Notes under the pieces: model-generated
Told to the model about the DNA's origin: nothing
Databases searched by the model: none
Seen by the model: the letters and a program-made list of their open reading frames with translations, nothing else
Translations under genes and position numbers: made by a program
Source of the DNA: an uncultured Pelagibacteraceae bacterium
GTDB lineage: Bacteria; Pseudomonadota; Alphaproteobacteria; Pelagibacterales; Pelagibacteraceae
Reading direction: 5' to 3'
Assembly: GCA_902595595.1 (NCBI GenBank)
Contig: CACJQX010000002.1
Coordinates: 29,336-93,335 of the forward strand
Length of the DNA stretch: 64,000 bases
In this document: positions 56,952 to 64,000 of the stretch, one piece after another
Layout of the letters: every line of letters begins with the position of its first letter
Position numbering within the stretch: position 1 is the stretch's first letter

Positions 56952-58106
56952 TTAATTCTTTTTAGATGGAGGAGTAGCTTCTGCTTTATCAGCTTCTTCT
57001 TTTTCAGCCACTTTCTTTTCTTTCTCCAATTTTTCAGGATCAATTGGATTTCCTTCTATTTTCTTAGAAATCACACCTGCTTTTTCTCTAATTGCCATTT
57101 CAATTTCTGCAGCAACTTTAGGATTTTGAGCTAGATAAGTCTTAGCATTTTCTCTACCTTGACCAATCTTCTCACCTTTGTAAGCATACCATGCACCTGA
57201 TTTTTCAATTATATCTGCTTTAGAACCAAGATCGACTAGTTCACCCATCTTGCTAATTCCTCTTCCATACATCAAGTCAAATTCAACAACTTTAAATGGA
57301 GGTGCTACTTTATTCTTAACTACCTTCACTCTTGTAGAGTTACCAATAATTTCATCTTTATCTTTGATTGCACCAATTCTTCTAATATCCATTCTAACAG
57401 ATGAGTAAAACTTAAGTGCGTTACCACCCGATGTTGTTTCTGGACTTCCAAACATAACTCCAATTTTCATTCTGATTTGGTTAATGAAAATCATCATTGT
57501 GTTTGTGTTTGATATTGAACCTGTTAATTTTCTTAACGCTTGACTCATTAATCTCGATTGAAGACCAACATGATGATCTCCCATCTCGCCTTCAATTTCA
57601 GCTTTTGGAGTTAAAGCTGCAACAGAGTCGATAACGATTACTGAAATAGAGCCTGATTTTACTAGTGTATCAGCGATTTCTAAAGCTTGTTCACCTGTAT
57701 CTGGCTGTGAAATTAAAAGTTCTTCAGTATTTACACCCAATTTTTTTGCATAAACTGGATCTAATGCATGTTCTGCATCAACGAATGCACAAATTCCACC
57801 ACTCTTTTGAGCTTCAGCAACAACTTGTAATGCTAATGTTGTTTTTCCAGAGGATTCTGGTCCGTAAACTTCAATAATTCTTCCTTTTGGTAATCCGCCT
57901 ATACCTAAAGCTAAATCAAGACTTAAAGAACCTGTTGAAACAGACTCGATATCCATCGCTCTCTTTTCACCAAGCTTCATTACAGAGCCTTTTCCAAAAT
58001 TATCTGTAATTTGAGCTATTGCAGCGTCTAACGCTTTGTTCTTTTCTTTAACATCCATTTCTTGATCTTTAGTAGATTTAACTACTTTTAGGTTATTTTT
58101 CGTCAT
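56952..58106 (-). CDS. recA: Recombinase RecA
   Basis: The strand-exchange protein of homologous recombination and SOS sensor. The 384-residue chain has the Walker [17 protein letters not shown], Walker [28 protein letters not shown] and the L2-loop region [11 protein letters not shown]. An N-terminal extension of about 20 residues and a long acidic/Lys C-terminal tail make it slightly longer than E. coli RecA. An SOS-like motif is found 50 bases before the start. A terminator follows. Confidence 0.97.
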   Translation of the reverse strand: MTKNNLKVVKSTKDQEMDVKEKNKALDAAIAQITDNFGKGSVMKLGEKRAMDIESVSTGSLSLDLALGIGGLPKGRIIEVYGPESSGKTTLALQVVAEAQKSGGICAFVDAEHALDPVYAKKLGVNTEELLISQPDTGEQALEIADTLVKSGSISVIVIDSVAALTPKAEIEGEMGDHHVGLQSRLMSQALRKLTGSISNTNTMMIFINQIRMKIGVMFGSPETTSGGNALKFYSSVRMDIRRIGAIKDKDEIIGNSTRVKVVKNKVAPPFKVVEFDLMYGRGISKMGELVDLGSKADIIEKSGAWYAYKGEKIGQGRENAKTYLAQNPKVAAEIEMAIREKAGVISKKIEGNPIDPEKLEKEKKVAEKEEADKAEATPPSKKN

Positions 58107-58155
58107 TTTTTGCCTCTTTTTTTAAATTTTTTAACAGTCGAATCATGGAATAAAT

Positions 58156-58170
58156 GTACACATTTTGTTC
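58156..58170. promoter_or_regulatory. SOS-box-like motif before recA
   Basis: The plus strand reads GTAC-N7-GTTC (minus: GAAC-N7-GTAC), one mismatch from the alphaproteobacterial LexA box GTTC-N7-GTTC. It lies about 50 bases before the recA ATG. The surrounding ATGTACACATTTTG is almost the same as a sequence before umuDC (12 of 14 bases). Whether a LexA gene exists elsewhere cannot be seen. Confidence 0.5.
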
Positions 58171-58212
58171 TCATTAGCAATATATTTATTTTTTGCTCTA
58201 AAAATCAAATAA

Positions 58213-59505
58213 TTACTTAAGTTTTAGATATTGGCTGTTGAGTAAGCCTACTGCTTTAAGGAGATTGTATTGAGCCATTAGATAGTTTTTCTCGGAACTT
58301 GCTAAAGAAATTTGAGCATCAAGCAATAAGGCATTTGATTGAATAACATCTAAAGTTGTTCTCGAACCTCTTTCATATTCTGCAACAATTCCTTCGTTAG
58401 CTATTTCAGCTGCTTTTACTTGAACTTTAACAGAGTTTAAAAAACTTTCTGAAGATTCTAAGCTAGACCATGCGCTTGCAACATTTGTTTCGCTTGTTCT
58501 TACGGCATCATCTAACAATAGTCTTTTTCTAGTAGTTAAATTTGAATTTTTAGAAATAGTTGATCTTTTTTTTCCACCTGAATAAAAAGGCCAGCTAACA
58601 GTTGCCTTTAATATGTCTTTTTCTCTTTCAGCATAAGTAGAACTTAGGTCATCAGTATATGATCTTTCTAATGATAAAGAAGCTGTTGGTTTCAAGTCTG
58701 TCTCTGAAATTGCTAATTCTTTTTCTGCTTTTGCTAAATCAAATTTAGCAATTTGAATATCTGGATTATTTTGTTTTGAAAGATTAATTGCTTCATTTAA
58801 AGATTTTGGAATACTAACTATTGCATTTGAATTTTTCTGAAGTTGGTTTGGATCACTTATTTTACCAATAATATTTTCATAATAAAGTTTACTAATTAAT
58901 AAATCACTTTTAGCTTTTGCAAATTGAGCTTGAGCTCCTGCAAGTGATGACTCTGATTGTGCTAAGTCAGTATTGGTGATTTGACCTCTATCTCTTCTAA
59001 TTTTATCGTTTTCAACTTGTCTAATTAATAGATTTAAATTTTTTCTATTAATATCTAAAGTTTCTCTAGTTAGAATTAAATTTGTAAATGCATCGATTGC
59101 TTTATGTAAAATATCCTGTTCTTTTTTAATTAATTTTGCTTTGGCCAAATCTAAAGCGGTAATATTTTTTTCAAGTGTAAGATCTCTTCCATAATCAAGC
59201 AATGTTTGCTCTAATTTAATTGAAGTTGTAAATGGATCTACATCAGTAATACTTGCATCGCCACCACTTTGATTAGTTAATTTGTTTGTATTCTCAAAAC
59301 TTTTAGAACCAGTTAAAGTTAAAGATGGTTTATAATCAGCCTTTGATATATTTACATCTTCTTCTGATACTTTAATATTTTCTCTTTCAGCATTTAATTG
59401 AATATTATTTTGATAAGTTTGATTTAACGCATCAAGAAGAGTAACTGCGAAAGCATTGCTAAAATAGAATATTGATGTGATAATTATGATAAATATTTTT
59501 TTCAT
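58213..59505 (-). CDS. TolC-family outer-membrane efflux protein
   Basis: A 430-residue protein with signal peptide (to about residue 20, ending NAFA) and two copies of the long coiled OEP helical repeat typical of TolC. Marks include the early VSEEDVNISKADYKPSL, internal GQITNTDLAQSESSLAGAQAQ and the late ERGSRTTLDVIQSNALLLDAQ. It forms the outer-membrane channel for type I secretion or RND efflux; no inner-membrane partner is adjacent. It overlaps the kinase gene by four bases. Confidence 0.9.
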   Translation of the reverse strand: MKKIFIIIITSIFYFSNAFAVTLLDALNQTYQNNIQLNAERENIKVSEEDVNISKADYKPSLTLTGSKSFENTNKLTNQSGGDASITDVDPFTTSIKLEQTLLDYGRDLTLEKNITALDLAKAKLIKKEQDILHKAIDAFTNLILTRETLDINRKNLNLLIRQVENDKIRRDRGQITNTDLAQSESSLAGAQAQFAKAKSDLLISKLYYENIIGKISDPNQLQKNSNAIVSIPKSLNEAINLSKQNNPDIQIAKFDLAKAEKELAISETDLKPTASLSLERSYTDDLSSTYAEREKDILKATVSWPFYSGGKKRSTISKNSNLTTRKRLLLDDAVRTSETNVASAWSSLESSESFLNSVKVQVKAAEIANEGIVAEYERGSRTTLDVIQSNALLLDAQISLASSEKNYLMAQYNLLKAVGLLNSQYLKLK

Positions 59506-60431
59506 TTCGGTTTATATACAGCAGTTTTAATTTGATGGTTACTATTTAAATTTAAAATTATAGATGCATATTTAGGCATATTTTTGAACATGTTTTGAGT
59601 AATTCTTTGGTAGGTTTGCATAAAATTTATTACGTCCCCTTTACTCATTATTTTATGACCACCTTTTTTCTTTGTTTTTAACCATAGCTTATGTTCCTGC
59701 TTTAATCTCCATTTTTGCAATAAACTAAAGTTTTTTGCTTTTAAGTAAATCATGCAATTTAACTGAGAATATAACTTCTTATACTTAGTTTTTAGTTGTT
59801 GATTTACGTATTTTCTCCAAACTAATTTATCATCATTAGCTTTTTCCATAGAATTAATAGATTTTTTTAATGTCTTATTAGTTTCTCCTCTTGCGCCAAC
59901 ACACCATCCTTCAAAAATAATAACATCTGGTCTTTTATTAATTATGTTCCATTTGTTTTTAGGAAATCTGTCATCAATAGCCTTATTAAAATTTGGTAAT
60001 TTTAATTTTTTGAATTTTTTACTTTTTGATTTTTTAAAGAAATCTAACATCATATTGATGTCATGAGTTCCAGGAACTCCTCTAGTAAGTAACATTGGAT
60101 GTACTTTTTTTGATAAAGCTATTCTTTCTTTTCTAGTTTTGTAAAAATCATCAATAGAAATCTTGAATACTTTTAATTTAAAATACTTTTCTAATATTAT
60201 CTTTATTATTGAACTTATTGTTGTTTTGCCTGTTCCTTGGCCTCCAGCTAATCCAACAAAGTAAGGTTTTTTGTTATCTGTTTTTTTTGCAATCCAAAAA
60301 CATATTGGGATTAAAAAGTTCTTTATCATCCCCTCTTTATTACCAAACTTTTCAGTTGGAGTTTCCTGTGATTTAATAAATTTAAAACAATCTTTTTTAA
60401 CTTTCTTAAAACACTCTTCAGATAATTTCAT
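59502..60431 (-). CDS. D-glycerate 3-kinase (GLYK-like P-loop kinase)
   Basis: A P-loop kinase of the plant/fungal glycerate 3-kinase type. From the ATG at 60431 it has 309 residues: the Walker A motif is FVGLAGGQGTGKTTIS, followed by ISIDDFYKTRKER, the TRGVPGTHDINMM motif, and VIIFEGWCVGARG. It would make 3-phosphoglycerate from glycerate, closing a glyoxylate/glycerate or serine route. An in-frame ATG at 60476 gives 15 more residues but overlaps the GFA gene by 38 bases; 60431 is preferred because it lies just after that gene's stop. Confidence 0.85.
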   Translation of the reverse strand: MKLSEECFKKVKKDCFKFIKSQETPTEKFGNKEGMIKNFLIPICFWIAKKTDNKKPYFVGLAGGQGTGKTTISSIIKIILEKYFKLKVFKISIDDFYKTRKERIALSKKVHPMLLTRGVPGTHDINMMLDFFKKSKSKKFKKLKLPNFNKAIDDRFPKNKWNIINKRPDVIIFEGWCVGARGETNKTLKKSINSMEKANDDKLVWRKYVNQQLKTKYKKLYSQLNCMIYLKAKNFSLLQKWRLKQEHKLWLKTKKKGGHKIMSKGDVINFMQTYQRITQNMFKNMPKYASIILNLNSNHQIKTAVYKPK

Positions 60432-60438
60432 TGAACTT

Positions 60439-60804
60439 TTATTTTTCTTGATCCATTGGATGGTTAAGACCATCAAAGAAAGCTACTTCTTTTAAATCTT
60501 CTACTTTAACTTCATCCACACAACCTAAATTAAAACCAGTCATAGCAGGTGCACTTCTAGGATTATGATGAGTGTAAATTCCACATTCAGTACAAAAGTA
60601 ATGATTAGCAACTTTAGTATGGTACTGATAAAGTTTTAATTTATCTTGTCCTTTAGTAACTTTAAAATCTTCATTTTTAACCATCCCCATTGTTGCATTT
60701 TTTCTTTTACAAATAGAGCAATTACATCTTACAATTTTTGCTAACTCGTTAACTGTAGAATTAATTTCTGCTTCAACAGTTCCGCAATGACAATTTAGTT
60801 TCAT
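60439..60804 (-). CDS. GFA/CENP-V family zinc protein
   Basis: A 121-residue protein with the zinc-binding pattern of glutathione-dependent formaldehyde-activating enzyme relatives: LNCHCGTVE, RCNCSICKRKNA and YFCTECGIYTHHNPR. Gfa was proposed to speed up S-hydroxymethylglutathione formation; for most relatives the role is unproven. A clear ribosome site (AGGAGA) lies before the start. It is 12 bases after the VOC gene and precedes glycerate kinase. Confidence 0.87.
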   Translation of the reverse strand: MKLNCHCGTVEAEINSTVNELAKIVRCNCSICKRKNATMGMVKNEDFKVTKGQDKLKLYQYHTKVANHYFCTECGIYTHHNPRSAPAMTGFNLGCVDEVKVEDLKEVAFFDGLNHPMDQEK

Positions 60805-60816
60805 ATATCTCCTTTT

Positions 60817-61200
60817 CTATTTTAAAATACTTTTTGCTGCAATCTTATTTCCATCTAAATCTCGAATATACCCATAATAATTTCCATCTTTTCTAACTCC
60901 TGGAGCTCCCTCATCTGTTGCTCCTTTTGAGATTGCAATCTCATAAAATTTTTCTACTGCTTCTTTGTTGTCTGCTAATAAAGTTATTTGGGTTCCATTG
61001 CCAAACGTTGCATCTTTTCCATTTACAGGATGTGTTACATAAAATTGGACTTTCTCTGGATCACTTGAATGAGCATAACCAAGATATTTTTGTGTTTTCA
61101 AAACTCTTTTTAATTTCAAAGGTTCAAAGACAGCATCATAAAAATCACCTGATTTTTCATGATCATCAGAACCAACCATCACAAAGTCTAAAATATTCAT
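60817..61200 (-). CDS. VOC (glyoxalase-fold) family protein
   Basis: A 127-residue vicinal-oxygen-chelate protein with two beta-alpha-beta-beta-beta units: MNILDFVMVGSDDHEKSGDFY at its start (shown to 20 residues or fewer: ILDFVMVGSDDHEKSGDFY) and a C-terminal YYGYIRDLDGNKIAA. It lacks the classic glyoxalase I ligand set seen in gloA, so it is a different enzyme or a binding protein. It is 13 bases downstream of a small unknown gene and upstream of the GFA gene. Confidence 0.8.
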   Translation of the reverse strand: MNILDFVMVGSDDHEKSGDFYDAVFEPLKLKRVLKTQKYLGYAHSSDPEKVQFYVTHPVNGKDATFGNGTQITLLADNKEAVEKFYEIAISKGATDEGAPGVRKDGNYYGYIRDLDGNKIAAKSILK

Positions 61201-61213
61201 AATTTATTTTTAC

Positions 61214-61408
61214 TTATCTATTGTATGCCTCATAAACTTTTTCTCTTTCACTTTTGTTCATTCCTTTGGTTTCTTCTATAAACTTATTTCTTAATTCTCT
61301 TGTTTTAAATATGAAAAAACAAACGGTATCTTTGCTATGGTAAACTGCTTTTAATTCATCATCTATTTCGTTTAACTCTTCTGGAATATCCGCTTTAATA
61401 CAAATCAT
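61214..61408 (-). CDS. Small unrecognised protein (64 residues)
   Basis: I do not recognise this protein. It is acidic at the start (IPEELNEIDDELK), has a beta-like middle (TVCFFIFKTRELR) and ends in a charged helix with EREKVYEAYNR. No signal peptide or membrane segment. It is divergent from umuDC across 145 bases that hold the SOS-like motif, and is followed by VOC and GFA genes within 13 bases of each other. It may share damage control with umuDC. Confidence 0.6.
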   Translation of the reverse strand: MICIKADIPEELNEIDDELKAVYHSKDTVCFFIFKTRELRNKFIEETKGMNKSEREKVYEAYNR

Positions 61409-61484
61409 AATTTTCCTTTATAAATCACTTTAAGACTACTTATTGTAAAAGTTATCCCCATGTCCACCAAATGTTGTTTTCGAT

Positions 61485-61512
61485 GTTCACGTTTTGATTC
61501 ACTTTTGATTCA
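61485..61512. promoter_or_regulatory. SOS-like motif and direct repeats before umuDC
   Basis: GTTC-N7-GATT at 61485-61499 partly matches the LexA box GTTC-N7-GTTC and shares ATGTTCACGTTTTG with the recA motif. Overlapping it are two copies of TTTTGATTCA (61492-61501 and 61503-61512) spaced by 11 bases, one helical turn. The rest of the 145-base spacer is AT-rich; no hairpin was seen. Confidence 0.5.
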
Positions 61513-61553
61513 ATTACGGACTCAAAATACAAACTCTTGAGTGTATTGTATAA

Positions 61554-61979
61554 ATGGTCTATAAAGTAGAACAAAACAAGAACATGAAACTAACAATCCC
61601 TTATTATTTGCATAAAGCAGGCGCTGGTTTTCCTTCCCCTGCTACTGATTATATCGAAGAAGATATTGATCTGAACATGCATTTAATAAGAAATGTTCCA
61701 GCAACTTTCATCATCAGAGTTCAAGGTAAATCAATGGTCGATGTTGGGATTAATGATGGTGACTTATTGGTAGTTGATAAAAGTTTAAAACCAAAAAACT
61801 TTTCAACAGTGATTGCAAATGTTCATGATGAGCTTGTGGTTAAAACTTTAGTTCAAGAAAGAGATAAAAAATTTTTAACTTCTGGATCTAAAGAATTTTC
61901 TGACAGAATTTTAATTAACGAAGAACAAGATATTTTTATTTGGGGGGTTGTTACTTATGTCATCCATTCAACATACTAA
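61554..61979 (+). CDS. umuD: UmuD-like self-cleaving protein (S24 peptidase)
   Basis: The regulatory subunit of DNA polymerase V. With the ATG at 61554 the 141-residue protein aligns residue for residue with E. coli UmuD: cleavage site at Ala24-Gly25 (Cys24-Gly25 in E. coli) in AGAGFPSPA, nucleophile Ser60 in QGKSMVD and general base Lys97 in LVVKTL. This numbering supports the start, although an ATG at 61584 exists and TATAAA just before 61554 looks like a -10 box. It overlaps umuC by 23 bases. Confidence 0.9.
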   Translation: MVYKVEQNKNMKLTIPYYLHKAGAGFPSPATDYIEEDIDLNMHLIRNVPATFIIRVQGKSMVDVGINDGDLLVVDKSLKPKNFSTVIANVHDELVVKTLVQERDKKFLTSGSKEFSDRILINEEQDIFIWGVVTYVIHSTY

Positions 61980-63234
61980 AAAAATAGCATTAATTGATTG
62001 CAATTCTTTTTATGTTTCTTGTGAAAGATTATTTAATCCAAAAATAAGAAGAAAACCTGTTGTTGTTTTATCTAATAATGATGGCTGTATCATTTCAAGA
62101 TCAAATGAAGCAAAAGCTTTAGGGATTAAAATGGGCGAACCCTACTTTAAAGCAAAAGATATTATTCTTAAAAATAAAGTTGAAGTTTTTTCATCTAATT
62201 ATTCTTTATACGGAGATTTATCAAGAAGAGTAATGCGAACTCTTAAAAGATTTAATTCAGAAATAGAAGTTTATTCAATTGATGAAGCGTTCTTAGATTT
62301 ATCAAACTTTCCTGATAGTGAAGTAGAAAAAGTTGGAAAAGAAATAAGAGAAACAGTTTTGCAATGGACTGGTATCCCAACAAGTATTGGAATTGCTAAT
62401 ACAAAAACTTTAAGTAAAGTTGCAAACCACATTGCTAAGAAAAAACAATCAGGAGTGACAAGTTTAATCGGAATTGAAAACTTAGATCCTATTTTAGAAA
62501 AAGTTGAAATTAATGATGTCTGGGGAGTTGGTAGACAACTAACAAAGTTTTATCAAAAGCATGGAATTTATAATGCTAAACAATTAAAAAATAAGTCTAA
62601 TACATGGATCAAAAAATCTTCTAATGTTCTAAGTTCAAGAACTGCAATGGAGCTTAGAGGAATTTCTTGTATTGGATTAGAGACTACGACTACTAAAAGA
62701 AAGAGCTGTGTAGTTTCAAGATCATTTGGAAAAAGAATTGAAACGTTCCAAGAATTAAAAGAAGCTGTTGCCAACTATTGTTTAAATGCCTCTGAAAAAA
62801 TCAGATCAGAATCTTTAGTTGCAAAAGCAATTACTGTATTTGTTAGAACTAGTCCCTTTCAAAGGAACTTTGGATATTATTCAAATGCGAAGACTATTGA
62901 TTTTCCAATTGCAACAAACAATAGTATTGAAACAGTTAAGACAGCAGTTTCAATACTTGAAAGTATTTTTAAAAATGGTTACCGTTATCAAAAAGCAGGT
63001 GTAATGCTAACGGGTTTATCTAATGCAAGTGACAAAACAAATTTATTTACATCTGAAAAAGATGAAAAGATAAATAGCTTAATGCGATCAATTGATAATA
63101 CTAATCATCGATATGGAAGATCTACTTTAAGTGTTGCAAGTGCAGGTGTTCATAAAAAGTGGAATATGCGAAGGCAGTATTCTTCTAAAATTGATACCGC
63201 TGATTTCTATTGTTTGCCAACGATTAGAACATAA
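61957..63234 (+). CDS. umuC: DNA polymerase V catalytic subunit (Y family)
   Basis: Error-prone lesion-bypass polymerase active with UmuD' and RecA. The start taken is ATG at 61957, with a GGGGGG site about ten bases before; a TTG three codons upstream is also open. The 425-residue protein has [16 protein letters not shown] (first catalytic Asp), [28 protein letters not shown] (Asp-Glu pair), the helix-hairpin-helix DVWGVGRQL and a late little-finger domain. It faces ureG tail to tail with nine bases between. Confidence 0.94.
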   Translation: MSSIQHTKKIALIDCNSFYVSCERLFNPKIRRKPVVVLSNNDGCIISRSNEAKALGIKMGEPYFKAKDIILKNKVEVFSSNYSLYGDLSRRVMRTLKRFNSEIEVYSIDEAFLDLSNFPDSEVEKVGKEIRETVLQWTGIPTSIGIANTKTLSKVANHIAKKKQSGVTSLIGIENLDPILEKVEINDVWGVGRQLTKFYQKHGIYNAKQLKNKSNTWIKKSSNVLSSRTAMELRGISCIGLETTTTKRKSCVVSRSFGKRIETFQELKEAVANYCLNASEKIRSESLVAKAITVFVRTSPFQRNFGYYSNAKTIDFPIATNNSIETVKTAVSILESIFKNGYRYQKAGVMLTGLSNASDKTNLFTSEKDEKINSLMRSIDNTNHRYGRSTLSVASAGVHKKWNMRRQYSSKIDTADFYCLPTIRT

Positions 63235-63243
63235 TAAAAAACT

Positions 63244-63855
63244 CTATAGTCCACCTGATGAAAATAAGAATTTAGCAACATCTTCAATACCAATTTGCTT
63301 TTTCATCTGACAAAAAACATAAGGTAAGCCATTTCGGGCCTTTTTTACGTCTTCTTTCATGGTTTCAAGATTAACTTCTACATGAGGAGCTAAATCAGTC
63401 TTATTGATAATTAACAAGTCTGACTTTTGAATAGCAGGACCACCTTTTCTAGGGATATCCCCACCCATTCCAACATCAATAACATAAATAGATAGATCGA
63501 CTAGTTCTGGGCTAAAAGTTGCTGCTAAATTATCTCCACCAGATTCGATTAAAATCAAATCAAGATCAGGGAATTTTTTTTTCATATTTTCTACAGCAAG
63601 CATGTTGATTGAAGCGTCTTCACGAATTGCTGTATGTGGACATCCTCCTGTTTCAACTCCTTTAATTCTCTCTAAAGGTAAGGCTTGGACTTTCATCAAA
63701 AATTCTGCATCTTCTTTTGTATAAATATCGTTTGATATTACAGCCATAGAAATTTTCTTTGATAAAAATTTACATAATTCAGCTGTTAAACTTGTCTTCC
63801 CTGCACCAACGGGTCCACCTATTCCAACTTTTAATGGTCCATTTATATTTTTCAT
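63244..63855 (-). CDS. ureG: Urease accessory GTPase UreG
   Basis: SIMIBI-class GTPase that helps load nickel into urease. The 203-residue protein has the P-loop [14 protein letters not shown], metal-binding Cys-Pro-His in [30 protein letters not shown] and NKTDLAP. Its ATG overlaps the ureF stop by four bases. Urease structural genes should lie beyond the right edge. Urea could be supplied by the creatinase encoded near 16 kb. Confidence 0.96.
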   Translation of the reverse strand: MKNINGPLKVGIGGPVGAGKTSLTAELCKFLSKKISMAVISNDIYTKEDAEFLMKVQALPLERIKGVETGGCPHTAIREDASINMLAVENMKKKFPDLDLILIESGGDNLAATFSPELVDLSIYVIDVGMGGDIPRKGGPAIQKSDLLIINKTDLAPHVEVNLETMKEDVKKARNGLPYVFCQMKKQIGIEDVAKFLFSSGGL

Positions 63856-64000
63856 GTTTTATAAATTCGTGTTTTCAAATTTTCATGCTTAATACTGTAG
63901 ATATCACTATTGAAACAAATTCCACCTAAGTCATCTAAATTTAAATTTTCACTTTCTTTTTCTATTTCTCTAATTAAATCATAAGTCTGAATTATACAGT
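63852..64000 (-). CDS. ureF: Urease accessory protein UreF, C-terminal part
   Basis: The minus-strand frame is open from the window edge to the TGA that overlaps the ureG start. The roughly 49 visible residues read through [19 protein letters not shown] and end in RIYKT, which follows the UreF C-terminal pattern of D-I-x-S-x-x-H-E and a final R-L-F-like tail. UreF is a GTPase-activating partner of UreG in nickel delivery. The N-terminal part is outside the window. Confidence 0.82.
   Translation of the reverse strand, partial: CIIQTYDLIREIEKESENLNLDDLGGICFNSDIYSIKHENLKTRIYKT

Noticed and set aside
59502..60476. Longer start for glycerate kinase at 60476
   Set aside because: It would overlap the GFA gene by 38 bases and add residues before the conserved region; the ATG at 60431 just after the GFA stop is more likely.
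1..64000. tRNA, rRNA or CRISPR loci
   Set aside because: All spacers of more than 40 bases were read; none shows a cloverleaf-like or rRNA-like sequence or spaced repeats.

Overview
The window looks like the chromosome of a marine SAR11-type alphaproteobacterium (Pelagibacterales). The DNA is very AT-rich, and genes are packed with gaps of 0-10 bases or 1-11 base overlaps. Codons favour A/T, and Lys, Asn and Ile are abundant. Typical traits are present: a tandem glycine riboswitch before gcvT, a TRAP transporter, several EamA permeases, plant-type GshA and a Cys-dependent formate dehydrogenase. I saw no rRNA, tRNA, CRISPR array, insertion sequence or prophage. The longest gene-free stretch is the 193-base riboswitch leader.

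Layout. 1-7.9 kb: RND exporter tail, cvpA-purF, an HD protein, gshA-gshB and two transporters. 7.9-13.4 kb: a MOSC protein, then an uncharacterised operon (PhyH dioxygenase, two Gfo/Idh/MocA oxidoreductases, unknown protein, exported serine hydrolase) and a small ORF6C-like protein. 13.4-17.7 kb (minus): EamA permease, creatinase, glycine-amidinotransferase-like enzyme and threonine aldolase, spaced 1-5 bases apart. 17.7-25.8 kb: molybdenum cofactor genes (moeA, mobA) diverging from a NifU-like protein, HPP membrane protein, fdhD and an NAD-linked formate dehydrogenase. 25.8-28.8 kb: SelO, a FOXRED1-like flavoprotein and TspO. 28.85-33.3 kb: a lipid-modification set (SDR, DUF3833 lipoprotein, CFA-family methyltransferase, DUF1365, FAD amine oxidoreductase). 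33.35-37.9 kb: gcvP, gcvH and gcvT behind the glycine riboswitch. 37.9-44.5 kb: EamA permease, 5-oxoprolinase (pxpC, pxpB; pxpA divergent), a TPR protein and TRAP dctMQP. 44.6-54.2 kb: TerC, panB, MGMT-like, gloA, guaA-TPR-guaB, rlmE, glycosyltransferase, pssA-psd and icd. 54.2-64 kb: alaS, recA, tolC-like, glycerate kinase, GFA and VOC proteins, umuDC, ureG and the end of ureF.

How it fits together. Much of the window concerns glycine and one-carbon metabolism. Threonine aldolase yields glycine; creatinase should give sarcosine and urea; the amidinotransferase could interconvert glycine and guanidinoacetate; the glycine cleavage system feeds tetrahydrofolate; formate dehydrogenase burns formate to CO2. 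Urease maturation genes at the right edge could deal with the urea. The most novel candidate is the EamA-creatinase-amidinotransferase-threonine aldolase operon. Next are possible co-transcription of the lipid-modification genes with the riboswitch-controlled gcv operon, and a shared SOS-like motif before recA and umuDC.
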